The notes under the pieces: model-generated
The model's input: only the letters and a program-made list of their open reading frames with translations
Database searches by the model: none
Told to the model about the DNA's origin: nothing
Assembly: GCA_003952965.2 (NCBI GenBank)
Contig: CM025854.1
Location: 14,238,690-14,302,689, forward strand
Length of the DNA: 64,000 bases
Direction: 5' to 3'
Source: Morella rubra
Taxonomy: Eukaryota; Streptophyta; Magnoliopsida; Fagales; Myricaceae
Translations under genes and position numbers: made by a program
Shown: positions 44,454-55,087 of the stretch, in pieces
How positions within the stretch are numbered: position 1 is the stretch's first letter
Layout: each line of letters starts with the position of its first letter

Positions 44454-44980
44454 ATGTCTCATTCTTGTAATCGTTTGGATCGTACTGTTGATGATAGGGG
44501 ATTGAGTTTAGAGGATGTGGATATGATGGTTGAGGAAGAAGATGTTTCAGAAATTCCTCCACCAAGTAGTGAACCACCTAAACCAAAAAGAAAGAATCAA
44601 TTTATGGTTTGGACTTCCTTTACAAAGAAGTATATTGGTGACCCACCACGCCCCAGGGCATTTTGCAACTATTGTGATGCTGATTATGCTATGTAACTCA
44701 ATAAGCTACCCCCAAAACAAGACAAGAGGCAAAAAAATGTTAGCATATGAGAAGGGAGTTGAGGGTGATGAGAACCATAGTAATTTAGTGTTGGCAAAAA
44801 AATTTGACCATAATCATGCAATAGCTCTTCGTCAAGCTTTGGCAGAGTTTCTTATTGTTGATGAGCTCCCTTTTAGGATTGTGGAGTCTCCCTAATTTAG
44901 AAAGTTTGTACAGATGCTAGAGCCTAGATTTCAAGTCTCATCTCGCATGACCATTGCTAGGACTTGTATGGACATTTTTT
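44454..44980 (+). pseudogene. hAT transposase, N-terminal part (BED finger)
   Basis: ATG at 44454 gives MSHSCNRLDRTVDDRGLSLE, then an acidic and Pro-rich stretch and KRKNQFMVWTSFTKKYIGDP followed by RAFCNYCDADYA. This is a BED-type zinc finger with its first two Cys. A TAA then interrupts, and the His pair is lost in a frameshift. The next frame reads KKFDHNHAIALRQALAEFLI and VDELPFRIVESP, the conserved block after the BED finger in RICESLEEPER/Ac-type transposases. SRMTIARTCMDIF then runs into the insertion at 44987. Confidence 0.85.
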
Positions 44981-46241
44981 AGTGTAAGTCTGAATAACAA
45001 CCCAAGAGGGGGGTGAATTGGGTTTTAATAAATTTTAAAACTTTTTCAAGATAATTTAAGTAGTATAATGGTAAAGCATAGAACACAACAAGGAGAGATA
45101 TAAGCAAGTAAAAAGAAGAGATAGAGTTAAAGAGATGACACCTTAATTTTAGGTGGTTCGGCCAACACTTGCCTATGTCCACCCCTAAGGCTTCCTTGAG
45201 CTTCTTTTCACTATTCTTCAAATAGCAAATATACCTTAGCTTCTGGGTGCTAAGGAACCTTTACAAAGCGTTTTTCGAGCTCACGCTTCAACTCTCTTCA
45301 CAAATCCCAAAACCCAAGGGATTTCTTCTACCCACACGAGTAGGACCCAGTGTTTACCCAACACTCAAGTGGTTTATAAAGGATGGGTACAAAGGAAGAT
45401 CAATGAATGGCTCTCAAAGCCGAATATACAAGTGTAAAGCACAAAGGAGTGCAATAAGACAAAGATCTCAGTAGAAAGCTAAAGTTTGACAGAGGAATTA
45501 CAAGCTTTCTTGGTAGGTGCGGTCTTCTCTCTTCTTCAAAGCATTTTCTCTCTCTAGAAGTTAGGTCGTAGAATAATTGCAAAGTCTATTCTTACGGTTG
45601 TTCTATTCTCTTTAACTTCTTGTATTTAAATCTTCTTTGACTTAAATGGTCATCAAAGCTAGCAAAAGGACCATTGGAAAGGCGCCCACGTAATTTGAAA
45701 GTGATTTGAAGGTTCTGACAAATTTTCAAAATTTTCATTAAACCCATAGCATGTGTTGACACATGGTTAGCATGTGTTGACACATCAAAAATTGAACTGG
45801 AGTTAAGCTCTCGGGAGATAGTGCAGTGTGTCGACACCATACAACCAATGTGTCGACACTTGTCTTGGTCTAAAAATGATGTCTTGGGTGTAAGTGCAAT
45901 GTTTCGACACTATGAATTAATGTGTCTACACTTATAAGTGCTGGAGAGAAAATCAGCAACTTTAAAGCGTCCAAACCATTCCAAAACCTTTTTAAACACC
46001 TACAAAAGGAAAATTTGATCTTATCAACTTGTGTAATGGTGTTCAAGTCCTCTCACAAATATTTTAGAGAGAGAAAACCCAATCCTTTGAAATATATCAT
46101 TTAGAAAAGTGGATTGACAAGGAAAAATTTACAAGACTTCAAAGTACTTAGAAACTTTTGTTGTCATCAAAATCAAATATGGTTTGTTTTACAAAACAAC
46201 CTTGGGCTAACATTAAGGATCAAAAAGCATGTTTAAGTGTA
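44981..46241. mobile_element. 1.25-kb insertion in hAT transposase
   Basis: AGTGTA occurs at 44981-44986 and 46236-46241. Removing 44987-46235 and one copy restores the reading DIF-x-CMMRACDRRVCLTTDA. The insertion starts AGTCTGAATAACAACCCAAG, followed by a G-run and GTGAATTGGGTTT, wording common in plant LTR-type repeats. It also carries GGTGGTTCGGCCAACACTTG, like the GTGGTTCGGCC of the LTR at 17251. Ends are not TG...CA and there is no coding region or tail. A solo LTR or TRIM-like element is possible, but the class is open. It holds a palindrome array (45750-45932). Confidence 0.65.
45750..45932. repeat. array of six TGTGTYGACACA-like palindromes
   Basis: ATGTGTTGACACAT occurs near 45751 and 45772. 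GTGTGTCGACACC lies near 45826, ATGTGTCGACACT near 45848, ATGTTTCGACACT near 45899 and ATGTGTCTACACT near 45920. Spacing is irregular (about 20-55 bp), and the cores drift from one palindromic consensus. Confidence 0.75.
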
Positions 46242-48008
46242 TGATGAGGGCTTGTGATAGAAGAGTTTGTCTCACCACTGATGCTTAGACTTCAATTCAG
46301 AATTTAAGCTATATGGTTGTCATTGCCTATTGGATTGATAAGGAGTGGAAATTGCAGAAAAGGGTGATTAGCTTTTGTTTGATTGATAATCACAAAGGAG
46401 ACACAATTGGAACGCAAGTGGAGGAGTGTTTACATGATTGGAGAATTGACAAGATTATAACCATCACAGTTGATAATGCGTCTTCAAATAATACAACTAT
46501 TGGTTACTTGAAGAGATATCTACGAAGTAATGTGTTGAATGGTCTTTACATTCACATGAGATGTGCGGCGCATATTATGAATCTTATGGTTGGTGATGGG
46601 TTGAAGATAAATGATGATGCAATTACAAGGGTTCGTCATGCAATTAGGTATGTATTTTTTTTCATTTCTTTGTACTATGCATAATTCGTTTATTAGAAAT
46701 TTGTTATTTCTTGCAATTATTTTTTGTGAAATGCAATTAGGTATGTGCGGTCTTCTCCTGCAAGGCTTATCAAGTTTAATCAATGTGTTGAGAAGGAGAG
46801 GATCGAATGTTCTAAGAGTTTGTGCCTTGATGTTTCAACTCATTGGAACTCTACTTATTTGATGTTGAATGTTGCTCAGAAGTATGAGTTTGCTTTTGAT
46901 AGAATGGAGAGTGATGATGTTGATTATCTTCCGCATTTTACTGAAGGTGAGTGTGGGAAGAGGAACTTGGGACATCTAACAAAAGAGGACTGGACAAAAA
47001 TAAGGGTATTTTGCAAGTTTCTTGAACTCTTTTATGATGCTACGGTGCAATTTTCTGGTTCTTTGTATGTTACTTCGAATTCCTACTTCCATGAACTCTA
47101 TGGGGTGCATTCTCATTTGTGTCGTTATTCACAAAGTACGGACAAAATATTGAAAGACATGGCTGATATTATGATGGTTAAGTACAAAAATATTGGGGGA
47201 GGAATGACAGGTTAAATTTGTTGATATTTATTGCAAATGTGATTGATCCACAGGTCTAAGTTACAAGTAATGAGACAAATGGTAAGGTTGATGTATGGTG
47301 GAATAGAGGGAGAGAAGTTGGTGGCCAGTATAAGTGATTTGTTTCGTGCATTGTTTGATTAATATGCGCTGGGGTTACATCAGGCTCAGGCGCATTCATC
47401 TACTAGTAGTGTGCCTCCTCCTCCTCCAGTTGTTGCGGGTTCTAGCAGCAAGCTAACTTTATTTGAGGATTATTGGAGCACGGCTGTGTCGTTTGGAACA
47501 TATTCATCAAGTCCCAATGCAAACTTAGAAATTGATCGGTATTTGGCTGATCCACTTGTTGCTCCAGACAGAAATTTTGACATATTGAAATGGTAGAAGA
47601 ATAATGATTTACGATATCCCATTATTGCTAGGATTGCACGGGATGTATTGGCTATCCCTATCTCCACTGTGTCTTCAGAGTTCGCTTTTAGTACAGGGGA
47701 ACGTGTATTCAATCCATTTCAGAGTTTATTAGCTCCAGCGACTGTAGAGGCCCTTGTTTGCACCCAAGATTGGTTGAGGCGTGCAGATGAAATAGAACCA
47801 ATTAACATCAAAGAAACTTTGGATTGTATCGAGAGTTATGACATGGATTCTGGTAAAAAAATGTGTTTGTAATTTTAATTCTCTTTTTATTTTCTCTATG
47901 CTTATATTTATTTGTTTTTCACATTTATTGACATTTAAACTTGCAGAAATGGCAATCAATAGCACGACAACAAGCGAACTTGGGACATCAACCACCGGCA
48001 AGACTTGA
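46236..48008 (+). pseudogene. hAT transposase, catalytic and dimerisation part
   Basis: Sequence resumes MMRACDRRVCLTTDA, then a TAG where Trp is expected, and TSIQNLSYMVVIAYWIDKEW. KIITITVDNASSNN is the second catalytic Asp block, and YIHMRCAAHIMNLMVGDGL is the conserved CAAH region. A 93-bp intron-like segment (46648-46740) follows. Then come LCLDVSTHWNSTYLML (W of hAT), LTKEDWTKIRVFCKFLELFY, stops near 47215 and 47362, and a Pro-rich linker. The C-terminal dimerisation domain reads EIDRYLADPLVAPDRNFDIL, a stop, then ARIARDVLAIPISTVSSEFA and FSTGERVF. A last intron may run 47853-47946. In active hAT elements this enzyme cuts and joins the ends; here several stops inactivate it. Confidence 0.87.
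46648..46740 (+). other. apparent intron flanked by direct repeats
   Basis: Sequence ATGCAATTAG/GTATGT occurs at both junctions (46638-46653 and 46731-46746). Removing 46648-46740 (93 bp) joins ...RVRHAIR to YVRSSPARL in frame, as expected for the transposase. The 93 bp begin GTATGT, are T-rich and end ATTAG. Confidence 0.6.
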
Positions 48009-48297
48009 GGAGGAGACTTATTTGTGACATTTGCAAGCTTTTTAGTTTGTTAATGTATTTGTTTGTGCGTGTTTGAGACATTTGTATTTGACTTATGATG
48101 CTTAATTTTTTGAGACATTTGCAACTCATTTGTTATCTTAAGTCCCATATACAATCAAAATCACTCCCTTTTTACATTAACTTTACAATTCAATAACCAT
48201 ATTGGAAGTAATGTTAACGAAGAAAACTGGACATATTTAGGTGTAATTTAGATGAAAATCCCTGACAATTGACATTAATGTACTTTTAATAAGTGAT

Positions 48298-48423
48298 AGG
48301 GGTTATAGCCATTAAATTTAGAAATAATTAATAAGTGATAGATGTTAAATATATTAGGGGTTATAGCCATTAAATTTAGAAATAATTAATAAGTTATAGA
48401 TGTTAACTATATTAGGGGTTATA
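48298..48423. repeat. 58-bp tandem repeat, two copies plus a stub
   Basis: AGGGGTTATAGCCATTAAAT begins at 48298 and 48356, and a partial third AGGGGTTATA at 48414. It lies in the 3' non-coding part of the hAT element. Confidence 0.85.
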
Positions 48424-48631
48424 AGTGATGTGAGCTGAAAATGAAAAAATAAAAAATAAAAGCTTAAGAAAAAAAAAAACATGAAACCGGTGTGGACCAC
48501 TTAAGTGGTCCAGACCGAACTGTTTTGGTCTGGTCCGGTCCTTGCCTTTAACTACAATCGGAAATCCGGTCCGACTGGATTCCGATCAAAAAATAGAACT
48601 GGATTTCCGGTTGTGCAGCCCTAGCTACATG

Positions 48632-48779
48632 TAAGCTTTAGATGATCTTGGAAGAATTATGACCTTCAAGTTTTGTATTTCCAAGTCCAATTATAGGCCT
48701 CGTGGAAATCATTCCACTGGGGGGCCTCCTAGTTTGTAATTTGAAATTCGTCCCAAAAGATATTAGTGTAGGTTAAATA
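48632..48779. other. short spacer
   Basis: AT-rich sequence between the hAT element and the next LTR. Nothing recognised. Confidence 0.4.
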
Positions 48780-50015
48780 TGAAAGTTTGCTTGCGTAAAT
48801 ACTCATACGTACTTGATCTTGACAAACTATCTTGAACTTGTCTATGATTGAATATTCAATTTTTGATAATCTCCAGGTTTTGTTAATCTCACATCTTGAG
48901 TCGTTTGATTTCGCAATAGAACAGCCCAAATTTCCTACCTTTTTCCTCTCCACGCTCACAACCGTCACAGGGTTTTTTTGAGGTCCTGATGGCCAACCCA
49001 AAAGCTTGCTACAAACTATCTTATAACTATCCTTTTATATAAAATCCTAGCTGTGATAGTGCATGAGATTGTTAGGTATTTCAGATCTCGGCCGTAGGAT
49101 CATATGAAAAAACTTTTTTCTCGTTAACTCCCTTATATTCTTTGATTTGTGAAATCCCTTTTCCTAACAATTAGTCGTTTATTTATCTTCCACCATACTA
49201 TATTCTACATGAGCCAATAGGACCAGAATCATATCACCGATTAAGTCCCTAAGTCATATAATTCTCAATTCACAATTTGTAACTCGTTGGACTATCAATT
49301 GTTTCCAAAATAATTTCAAAAATAAATATATAATATATAGATTAATTTCAAAAAATATTTTCACAAAATACTACTAGCCAATGGATTCTTTTATAATCCA
49401 ACCCTATACAGATATATTGAATATACTGCCTCATCAAGAGATTGGTGGATTCCTTATTGAGCATTTATACAAAACCATTTATTATGTACAAGACCCAACG
49501 TTATCTGGAATCTTTGACCTAGAAAGATCATCACCAAATGACTCGGTCAAAGCACAAGTACACAATAAACAAACTCGTATAAACCTTTCAGGTCTAAGGA
49601 TGCAATAAATCAATTGTGTTGAATACCTTCTCAACATCAGTGATCACTTTTAGAAGGTATTCATATTTGATCCGTTCAGTGCATGTACTCTTACATTGCA
49701 CCCACTTGTTTGCTTAAGGTCACCACCTCAATGACGAAGTCCATCATCTTATTAAATAGAGGCACAACGAGTGTAGACCTATTGTACATCAATATGTACC
49801 TTGGTCTAGAACAAAATATCAAGTGAACAAGGAACCGAAAAGTCATACTTTCCACCTTTGATTCATTAATCATTGGCATTACTTTTCTACAATGTCACTC
49901 AATAATATCTGTGTAACATCTTATGTCATAACATATTACCCAATAAATAAATATAAACATGTGACATCTAAATAACATTATTCATATAAATTATTTTTAG
50001 GGCATTATTCTTTCA
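48780..50015 (-). repeat. LTR (3' LTR) of minus-strand copia element
   Basis: Starts TGAAAGTTTGC and ends ATTATTCTTTCA, so TGAAAG...CTTTCA are perfect inverted ends (1236 bp). Beyond its right end, ATCTCCCACTTGC is a polypurine tract on the minus strand. It matches 57075-58253 over most of its length. Confidence 0.85.
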
Positions 50016-51620
50016 ATCTCCCACTTGCACTAAAAAACATTCATACAGTATCTCATACCCATGTACATCCTTTCTATATATTTTTCCTTTCAGCAGTGGA
50101 GTCATTAGTTCTAAACTGCTTACAACTCCTCCAACTCATGTCCATTTACCCAATGCACATGCATAAATTTAATATTGATCAACTATCAATAATATCTATA
50201 TTTATGCATCCCTAAACAGTCTACACGTACTTAACTCTTAGCACCAAGATCACCAAGATTAGCGCTCAGTTCTTCTTAAGAACTTGAGAATATGCTTGAC
50301 CACTGTCCATTTTAGGGCCTTTTTTAAATCAATATCTACTCATAAAACTGACTACTTGATTAATATCTGGCCTTATCCTTCTCTATTTAGAGAGATGAAA
50401 TTTTGCCTAAAGGTTAAAACCCTTCTTTGGCATCCTGCAAACAAACCTTTACCAGTATTAGTCAATATAGTCCCAAAAAACACTTTTCTCGGTTACCAAT
50501 AAATTGGTTCTAAGAATGTTAAACGCTCCAAAGGTGTTTGATTGATGACATCACTCAGACATCATTCCAATTGTGTAGTATATTACTAATATAAAGAATC
50601 AAAAATAATATTAAATTCCCAGTGACTTCTTGTCAATACAAGGTTATCCATGTTTTGTGAAAAATCAAACAATTTGATATCTCATCAAACTGGATTTCCA
50701 GCTAATGCTCTTGATTTCTGAACTCTTCAAACTCATCGGTAGGTTCAATAATGTGACTTTTTCTAATTATCTAATATGCCCCTTCTATTGGCTCAGCTGT
50801 CTAATTATCTAATATGCCCTGTACTCTTTTAAAAATAAATATTCCTACTGACAATTACCAATTGTTCACTTAACAATTATCAAATAATACCTAGTGAACC
50901 TTTTTGGGTAAAACCCCAAAAAATGCAGGTAATAATTCTATGCTTATCTCCCACTGAACAATATCATATAAAGTTAAGTTTCACATTTTTGCAACATCAT
51001 TGTGTCGTGATGGAACAAGGAAATTAACAGAGATATAATGCTTTTATTTCTAAGATAAGTTCAAAACTATATAGATATCTGAGTATCTTGATACCCATTT
51101 CCAGTTAGTTTTTCCACTTTCCTCTGTAATTCCTTGAACTTTTCAAAAAAATTCAAACTCATGGTTTTTCAGCTACAGTTAACCGTACCTCGAATAACCA
51201 TCACTAAAAGTGATGAAATTAAGAAAAATCACCCTTTGGTTATGTGGTTAAAATCACTACATATATCAGTATGCACCAACTCTAATAATCATGTAGCTCT
51301 AACTCCTTTTACTCTAAAAGGATTTCTTAGTCATCATTGGATCATATCTAGATTACCATGACTAAGTGTTAATGCCACACACAAGTGGGATTCACATCCC
51401 TCTATTTTAGAGTTGCATAACTGGTATCAGCATATTTCTCAATATTATTCAGAGTTCACAACTTTTTAAAAAAATTAGTACGACTATTGATAATAATGTC
51501 AAAAGCAATAAACACTTTTTAATTTAAAATTGAACTTGAAATCATATCTCTAGAAATTTCTAGCACATATAAAGATAGTCATAAAAAACAAAGTTTTTCT
51601 TTTTTGTAAACTCAAATAAA
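50016..51620 (-). pseudogene. highly decayed copia pol remnants
   Basis: Minus-strand fragments near 51250-51100 read FITFSDGYSRYG and then HEFEFFEKFKEL after a frame change. These are the copia integrase block after the first catalytic Asp (usual wording FITFTDDYSRYG). Upstream of it (about 51370-51290) MTKKSF and a degenerate LLELVHTD-like segment can be traced. A part near 50330-50480 may come from RT/RNase H but is weak. No frame longer than about 75 codons remains. Confidence 0.5.
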
Positions 51621-54600
51621 TAATTTGTCACACCCCATTCTAGTACTTACCCCCTCGGCTCGTGTATAGAAATCGCACGCACACAATTCGGGGATCGCCA
51701 CACGTTAATTCTTAGAATCATTCAATGGCCTCTAATTTACTAAGTGGAAGACTTGTTTTAAAATAGTTTTCGGTTTAAATTAAAAGTCGTCGAAAAATCG
51801 GTTTAGAAGCTTGAACGAAAGAGGTGAAATCGTACCAAAATATTAAGTCGGGATAAATTACACTTTAATTAGGAAATACTCTTAATAAGGACTTAGGTTG
51901 CAAATTTATTACTAATAAAAGAGATTAAAACAAAATTGAAGGAATTTGATAAAATACTGAAATTGAAGCAACATGAAGAAATACGTCATATCATTATAAT
52001 GAACACAGTTTAGTACAAAAAGAGGGTCCTTCGAAAGGACTATAAAAGTATAGGCTTAAGTTTACAAAAATATGAGCTTCCTATAGCTCACCTAGCCTAT
52101 GGTACCGTGTTTCAAGGACAAAAATAGTTGAAACACTGCAGACAAAAGAAAAGGAAATAAATAACTAGAGAGGTGCTAAAGCAAATCCTAAACCCCTAAT
52201 CCTCATCCTCGGTGTCTGAGGTGAGGTCAATGACATCGTTGACCAACTTGCTCGGTAGGCCCTTTGCTGGTAGGGCTGGGGGAAAAGGAAAGGGAATAGT
52301 TGCTTCGGGTGGAGCTCCCACCCAACCGAGGTCAATAATGCCGGGGGTTGAAAAATCCTTTGCGACCAGTGGGGCTCGTGCTCCAGTAAGACTTGGAAGT
52401 CCTCAAAGATCCAAACATGGACCTTCAGGACTACCACATACCATCCCGCATCGAGATAGGTGTTAGTCTCGTAATAGTACATCTCCTTGCTCAAAGTAGA
52501 AAAGCAAGCACACATGGAAATAAAAAAGGGGTGAGTTCTACTGACTCAGTAAGGTCAGAGAGGGGACATGCTCATACAAGTGTAATTCATGCTTTTGAAT
52601 AAATTGTGCCAGTGCAATGATTTCAAGTCATACAAGTCATAGAAACAGTATAGAAAATGAATGCAATGCAATTGAAATGCATTCGCTCATCATATGGTTC
52701 CTTTAGGTATTCCCAGTGTCTGCTCTGTTCACCCCCAGAGTCGGGTTGTGCATCCCTTCTCTCCTCGTGGGATTGTCTCGTGCCACCTACACCAAGACCT
52801 GTCAAAATGACCTTGCAAGCTTGGGGGTTCCTCACATTTATTTTCTCCCTCATGATGTTAATGCAATTAATGCAAGAATATCATTCATGTCCAAAGTACT
52901 CATCCAAACATCTCATGATATGACTTGTAAACCAATAAAGTACTTGTAATTTCAATGCATGAATAATTAAAAATGCAAATTCCAGAAATTAAATCGACAA
53001 ACTAAATTTAAAATACTTAATTAGTTTCATGAGGGCATGTTGGGCCTCCTTAGACTCTACTAGGCCTATCCCTAAAGTTTCAAAATTTTCTGGGCTTGTT
53101 TAGGTTAACGGGCCTAAAGTCCATTTAGGCCGCTAAACAGGCTTTATGATTTGAGCCCCTAATTCTACTCGGTATGGACTTAAATTTGGGCCTCTCCATC
53201 TGTTTTTCATGCTTTACATAGCCATAAAGTTTTTTCCCTGTTTGGACCTTTTTACTCTAACGTTTTGTGTGAAATGTGAAACTGCCCTTAGAGACCTCCA
53301 AGGGTATTTTCCTTTTCTTGACCTCCGATTAAGCTGAAAGTTTTGCAGAGACATACTGAGCACTCATACAACATACCTGGAAAGTTTCATGCAAAAAGCA
53401 AAGGGAATCCAGGGGTCAATTCGGACAGCAAGCACTTTTTTTTATAAAACCATAAAATAATGTCTTGCATGTTACAGATCTTACACCAAGAAGCCTTTAA
53501 ATCAATGATCCACTCACTTTACTCGTGTAAATGTAGTCACAACACACATGTGGTGATAAAATAGCAAGAAAAATGTATATAAATGTTGATCAATTTCACA
53601 ATCCTCACATAATCATGCAAGTGATGACATTTACAAAATATACAACTTGCATCTTTATCCTTGAGCTCTTAGGCTCCTTTCCACGGCCTTACTTTGCCAT
53701 TCCTTCATAGAAAAACACAAACTTGTCATTCGGCCATCATCAAGGTCTCCATTGTGTATTATTTTGCAGCAAACATTTTAAATATATATCATTAAAGTAA
53801 GAGCTGGCACATGCAAAATCTCCAGCAACATCCATAGCCAATCCATGGCCCCTTATCCCCCAAAAGTCCATATCTTTGCCACTGATATGGTTTACAACAT
53901 CTCTTGATCACATCAACTATGCACAACAACCATTTTTAGCAAAGAAGTCATACAAAAATGAAGGATTTCAACATGAAAGTATGTCCTACTCATGATCTCA
54001 TGTTATAAACCACTGCTATGACTTTCTTTCTTACATCTAATGACTAAAATTTAATATAGATTTGAATAGCAACCAAAATACATTAGGAGCATATTTTTTT
54101 TTCCCAACCAAACGAAACTACCCCATACCTTTACACTTTTGGAAGCTTTTTCCCCTCATTTTCCTCCTCCTTTTTCCCCTTTCACTTTCTTTCCTTTCTT
54201 GCCGGACCTCCTCCTCCTTTTTCTCTCTTTTCTTCTTTCCTTTCTTCTCTCTTTTCTCTCTTTTCTTTCTTCTCTATCTTGTCTCACAGCAAAGTGCTTG
54301 CCATGATTCTCTTACAGCTTTATAATAAATCCCATATTTTATCTCATTCACTACTTCTCCTAGGGTTATGCTAAATATTTATGAGGTTTAGTGATTAGGG
54401 AGACAAATGCTTTACAAGGCATTAATAGTATTGGGCAATAAAATCTAGAAAAGGGAGTTATGGCCATGTGTCAAAAAGGTGGGATTTAGAGATCTTCACT
54501 ATTATGGTCGGCCATGGAGTAGTTAAGAGGGGCTTGGTGACTCTTGGGCTCCTCTCTCACTAATAGGCTTCGGCCCACATTTGTTTAATTAGCCCAAGTC

Positions 54601-55087
54601 CAAAGTTAACTACCCTACGCCCAATACAATCTAAACGAGATTAAATAATCCTTTCTAAAATAATAATTAGGTGCAAATAAAATCAATTACATGAAATAAT
54701 AAATTTAAATGGAATAAGCAACATTAATTAATATAAGTAAGGAATAATGATTAAAACAAGAACTGAAAATAAAATATGAATCAAGAAAGATGAATTTTAG
54801 CTCTAGTAAAACTTTATCCAATTAAATCTAAAAATTTAAGGAAACAAAACTCATATCAATAAAATAATTTAAGCACATGAAATTAATTGAAATAAGCAAG
54901 AATATAAAAAATTAAGGGAAGAAATCACATAAGGAATTTAATGAAGCAAAAATGTAAATCTAAGTGCTAAAAATAATGAATTTAGAAACTAGGGAAATCA
55001 AGAGTAATATCAAAGTGCATATTTTCTGAAAATATCTATAGCAAACATCATAAATGCACCACAAAAGATGAGGGGCAACACATAATT
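51621..55087 (-). mobile_element. solo LTR of Ty3/gypsy (Del/Tekay-like), 3.46 kb
   Basis: TAATT occurs at 51621-51625 and 55083-55087. Between them the segment starts TGTCACACCCCATTC and ends GGGGCAACACA, so on the minus strand it reads TGTGTTGCCCC...GGGGTGTGACA. The minus-strand end, with GAGCCGAGGGGGTAAGTACT just before, is typical of plant Del/Tekay LTRs. No second LTR, primer site or coding region lies between, so a solo LTR produced by LTR-LTR recombination is the simplest reading. It sits inside the minus-strand copia element. Confidence 0.72.
52165..52515 (-). pseudogene. unrecognised short coding-like segment within gypsy LTR
   Basis: A 116-codon minus frame covers this stretch. A second minus frame over 52197-52360 reads FSTPGIIDLGWVGAPPEATI and ends KLVNDVIDLTSDTEDED with TAG, an acidic tail that looks like a real protein end. 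The two frames overlap, so at most one is meaningful. I do not know the family. Presence within an LTR suggests captured or transposon-derived sequence. Confidence 0.25.

Larger units (their letters stand above)
42799..48631 (+). mobile_element. hAT transposon (Ac-like) with decayed transposase
   Basis: GTTACATG (42799-42806) and GCTACATG (48624-48631) are an 8-bp target duplication with one mismatch. Terminal repeats TAGGGCGGCACAA (42807) and TTGTGCAGCCCTA (to 48623) have one mismatch. Subterminal regions are rich in repeated CCGGT/GGACC words on both sides, as usual for hAT transposase binding regions. A transposase gene on the plus strand lies at about 44454-48008 and is interrupted by a 1.25-kb insertion (44987-46235). 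The element is 5.8 kb, about 4.6 kb without that insertion. Confidence 0.92.

Noticed and set aside
54062-54325. 87-codon Phe/Leu/Ser-rich frame suggesting a membrane protein
   Set aside because: A long C/T tract inside the gypsy solo LTR gives this composition without being coding.
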